DNA of 15,239 nt from Caulobacteraceae bacterium UBA5005 (GTDB lineage Bacteria > Pseudomonadota > Alphaproteobacteria > Caulobacterales > Caulobacteraceae): contig DGYN01000147.1 of NCBI GenBank assembly GCA_002398405.1, forward strand, positions 23,325-38,563, given 5' to 3'. The translations under genes and the position numbers were made by a program. Positions 14,835-15,239 of the stretch are shown here, piece by piece. Under the pieces are notes generated by a model. The model ran no database searches. It was not told the origin of the DNA and saw nothing but the letters and a program-made list of their open reading frames with translations. Each line of letters opens with the position of its first letter. Positions within the stretch are counted from its first letter, which is position 1.

Positions 14835-14853
14835 TTGTCCCGCAATGGGACAA
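14835..14853. promoter_or_regulatory. Perfect palindrome in a divergent intergenic region
   Basis: TTGTCCC-GCAAT-GGGACAA, 7-bp perfect arms around a 5-base centre. It lies between the divergent PAS_5-like gene (start 14754) and the small secreted protein gene (start 14922), about 80 bp from each start. It could be a dimeric repressor or activator site serving both promoters, or a small hairpin. No second copy was noticed in the window and no cognate regulator is present. Confidence 0.5.
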
Positions 14854-14921
14854 CCGGCGGGGGAAATCGGCGCTTTTGGCCCGGTTTCGGCCGCCGACGG
14901 CATGTTCGAGGGGGTTCGCTT

Positions 14922-15092
14922 ATGAAAGCGGCTTTAAGACTGGGTCTGGGTGCGGTGTTCGGGCTTTTCGCCCTGTTCCTCGTTTCCAGCGACGAGGCCA
15001 ACGCTCAGTGTTGCGCGCCGCCGCCGCCGCCCTGTTGCGCCCCGCCGCCCCCGCCCTGCTGCGCCGCCTGTCCGACGATCGCGCCGAGGTGA
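14922..15092 (+). CDS. Small secreted Cys/Pro-repeat protein (possibly truncated)
   Basis: A 56-residue precursor with a good start: GAGGGGG at 14908-14914, 7 bases before ATG. Residues 1-28 form a signal peptide (MKAALRLGLGAVFGLFALF, then a polar region ending in EANA) with likely cleavage before QCC. The mature part is two full units of CCAPPPPP, encoded by 24-bp direct repeats at 15009-15032 and 15033-15056, and the start of a third (CCA). It then changes abruptly to ACPTIAPR and stops. The tail is encoded by DNA that in another frame reads as MnmA, so the natural protein was probably longer. Paired cysteines beside polyproline suggest metal binding or a cross-linked surface peptide, but no function is known to me. 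Confidence 0.6.
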   Translation: MKAALRLGLGAVFGLFALFLVSSDEANAQCCAPPPPPCCAPPPPPCCAACPTIAPR

Positions 15093-15199
15093 TTCTCGAC
15101 GAGCCGGAACAGGGCGTCGCCCCCGGCCAGGCCTGCGTTTTCTACCAGGGCGAACGCGTGCTGGGCGGCGGTTGGATCATGCCTTCGCGAGAGGCTTGA
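15062..15199 (+). pseudogene. mnmA: C-terminal remnant of tRNA 2-thiouridylase MnmA
   Basis: MnmA makes 2-thiouridine at the wobble base (U34) of tRNAs for Lys, Glu and Gln. In the frame ending at the TGA of 15197-15199 the last ~45 residues read RRLSDDRAEVILDEPEQGVA, followed by PGQACVFYQGERVLGGGWI and MPSREA. This matches the C-terminal beta-barrel end of MnmA; the E. coli enzyme, from memory, has DDDRIEVIFDEP, then TPGQSAVFYNG and LGGGII. None of the preceding ~320 residues (P-loop, catalytic cysteines) is in the window. Just upstream is the Cys/Pro-repeat gene in a different frame. The piece has no start of its own. It is either a genuine deletion remnant or the result of collapsed assembly; the intact downstream promoter suggests that the 3' flank is native. 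Confidence 0.72.
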
Positions 15200-15224
15200 C
15201 AGCAATCGCCGGGACCATTATACG
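15196..15224 (+). promoter_or_regulatory. Near-consensus sigma70-type promoter reading out of the window
   Basis: TTGACA at 15196-15201, a 17-base spacer, then TATACG at 15219-15224. The -35 is perfect and the -10 matches TATAAT at four of six places. Transcription would begin near 15231 and leave the window after a few bases. The TGA stop of the mnmA remnant (15197-15199) lies inside the -35 element. A promoter this strong is typical of tRNA or rRNA genes in these bacteria, so a stable RNA gene just downstream is a reasonable guess. Confidence 0.75.
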
Positions 15225-15239
15225 AACCGCTCTCGACGC

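Noticed and set aside
14877..14891. Sigma54-like GG-N10-GC element ahead of the small secreted protein
   Set aside because: Several consensus bases differ and such matches are common in GC-rich DNA; no sigma54 activator nearby.
14781..14921. N-terminal extension of the small secreted protein
   Set aside because: Would bury the signal peptide behind 47 basic, non-homologous residues; GAGGGGG sits 7 bases before ATG 14922.

Overview
The window is GC-rich, densely coding bacterial DNA. It most likely comes from an alphaproteobacterium of the Caulobacter/Phenylobacterium type. I base this on the gene families (PAS_5-type PAS protein, SleB-like hydrolase, two hybrid histidine kinases, EcsC next to a TIGR02466-type oxygenase), the alphaproteobacterial style of NadA/NadB, and an interspersed palindrome of a type I recall from alphaproteobacteria. 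The genus is inference; no rRNA or other taxonomic marker is present.

Layout. Positions 1-2141 hold the start of a de novo NAD operon on the minus strand (nadA, then nadB, which runs off the left edge). Its 200-bp leader holds two copies of an ATGCTCA-N3-TGAGCAT palindrome, a G-quadruplex motif and a long REP-like hairpin. Positions 2142-4142 encode a membrane hybrid histidine kinase (minus). A divergent spacer follows, then a membrane-anchored SleB-like cell wall hydrolase (4297-5634, plus). It converges on thioredoxin reductase trxB (5695-6696, minus), with a palindromic repeat between them.

Positions 6758-9192 (plus) carry a SpoU/TrmH RNA methyltransferase and a secreted M28 metallopeptidase. 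This pair converges on a translationally coupled minus-strand pair, rsmC then rsuA, which both modify 16S rRNA. A soluble two-PAS hybrid histidine kinase (10903-12864, plus) converges on a three-gene minus-strand group: a PAS_5-like protein, a 2OG-Fe(II) oxygenase-like protein and an EcsC-family protein.

The right end is the strangest part. A short secreted Cys/Pro-repeat protein with a good ribosome binding site runs, out of frame, directly into what reads as the C-terminal ~45 residues of MnmA (tRNA 2-thiouridylase). No other part of mnmA is present. The mnmA stop codon lies inside a near-consensus sigma70 promoter that fires out of the window. This looks like a deletion joint or an assembly collapse within a GC-rich 24-bp repeat.

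The gene arrangement is very compact. Two convergent pairs overlap by sharing 4-bp stop-codon sequences, and two tandem pairs overlap by ATGA. I found no CRISPR array, insertion sequence, tRNA or rRNA gene inside the window.
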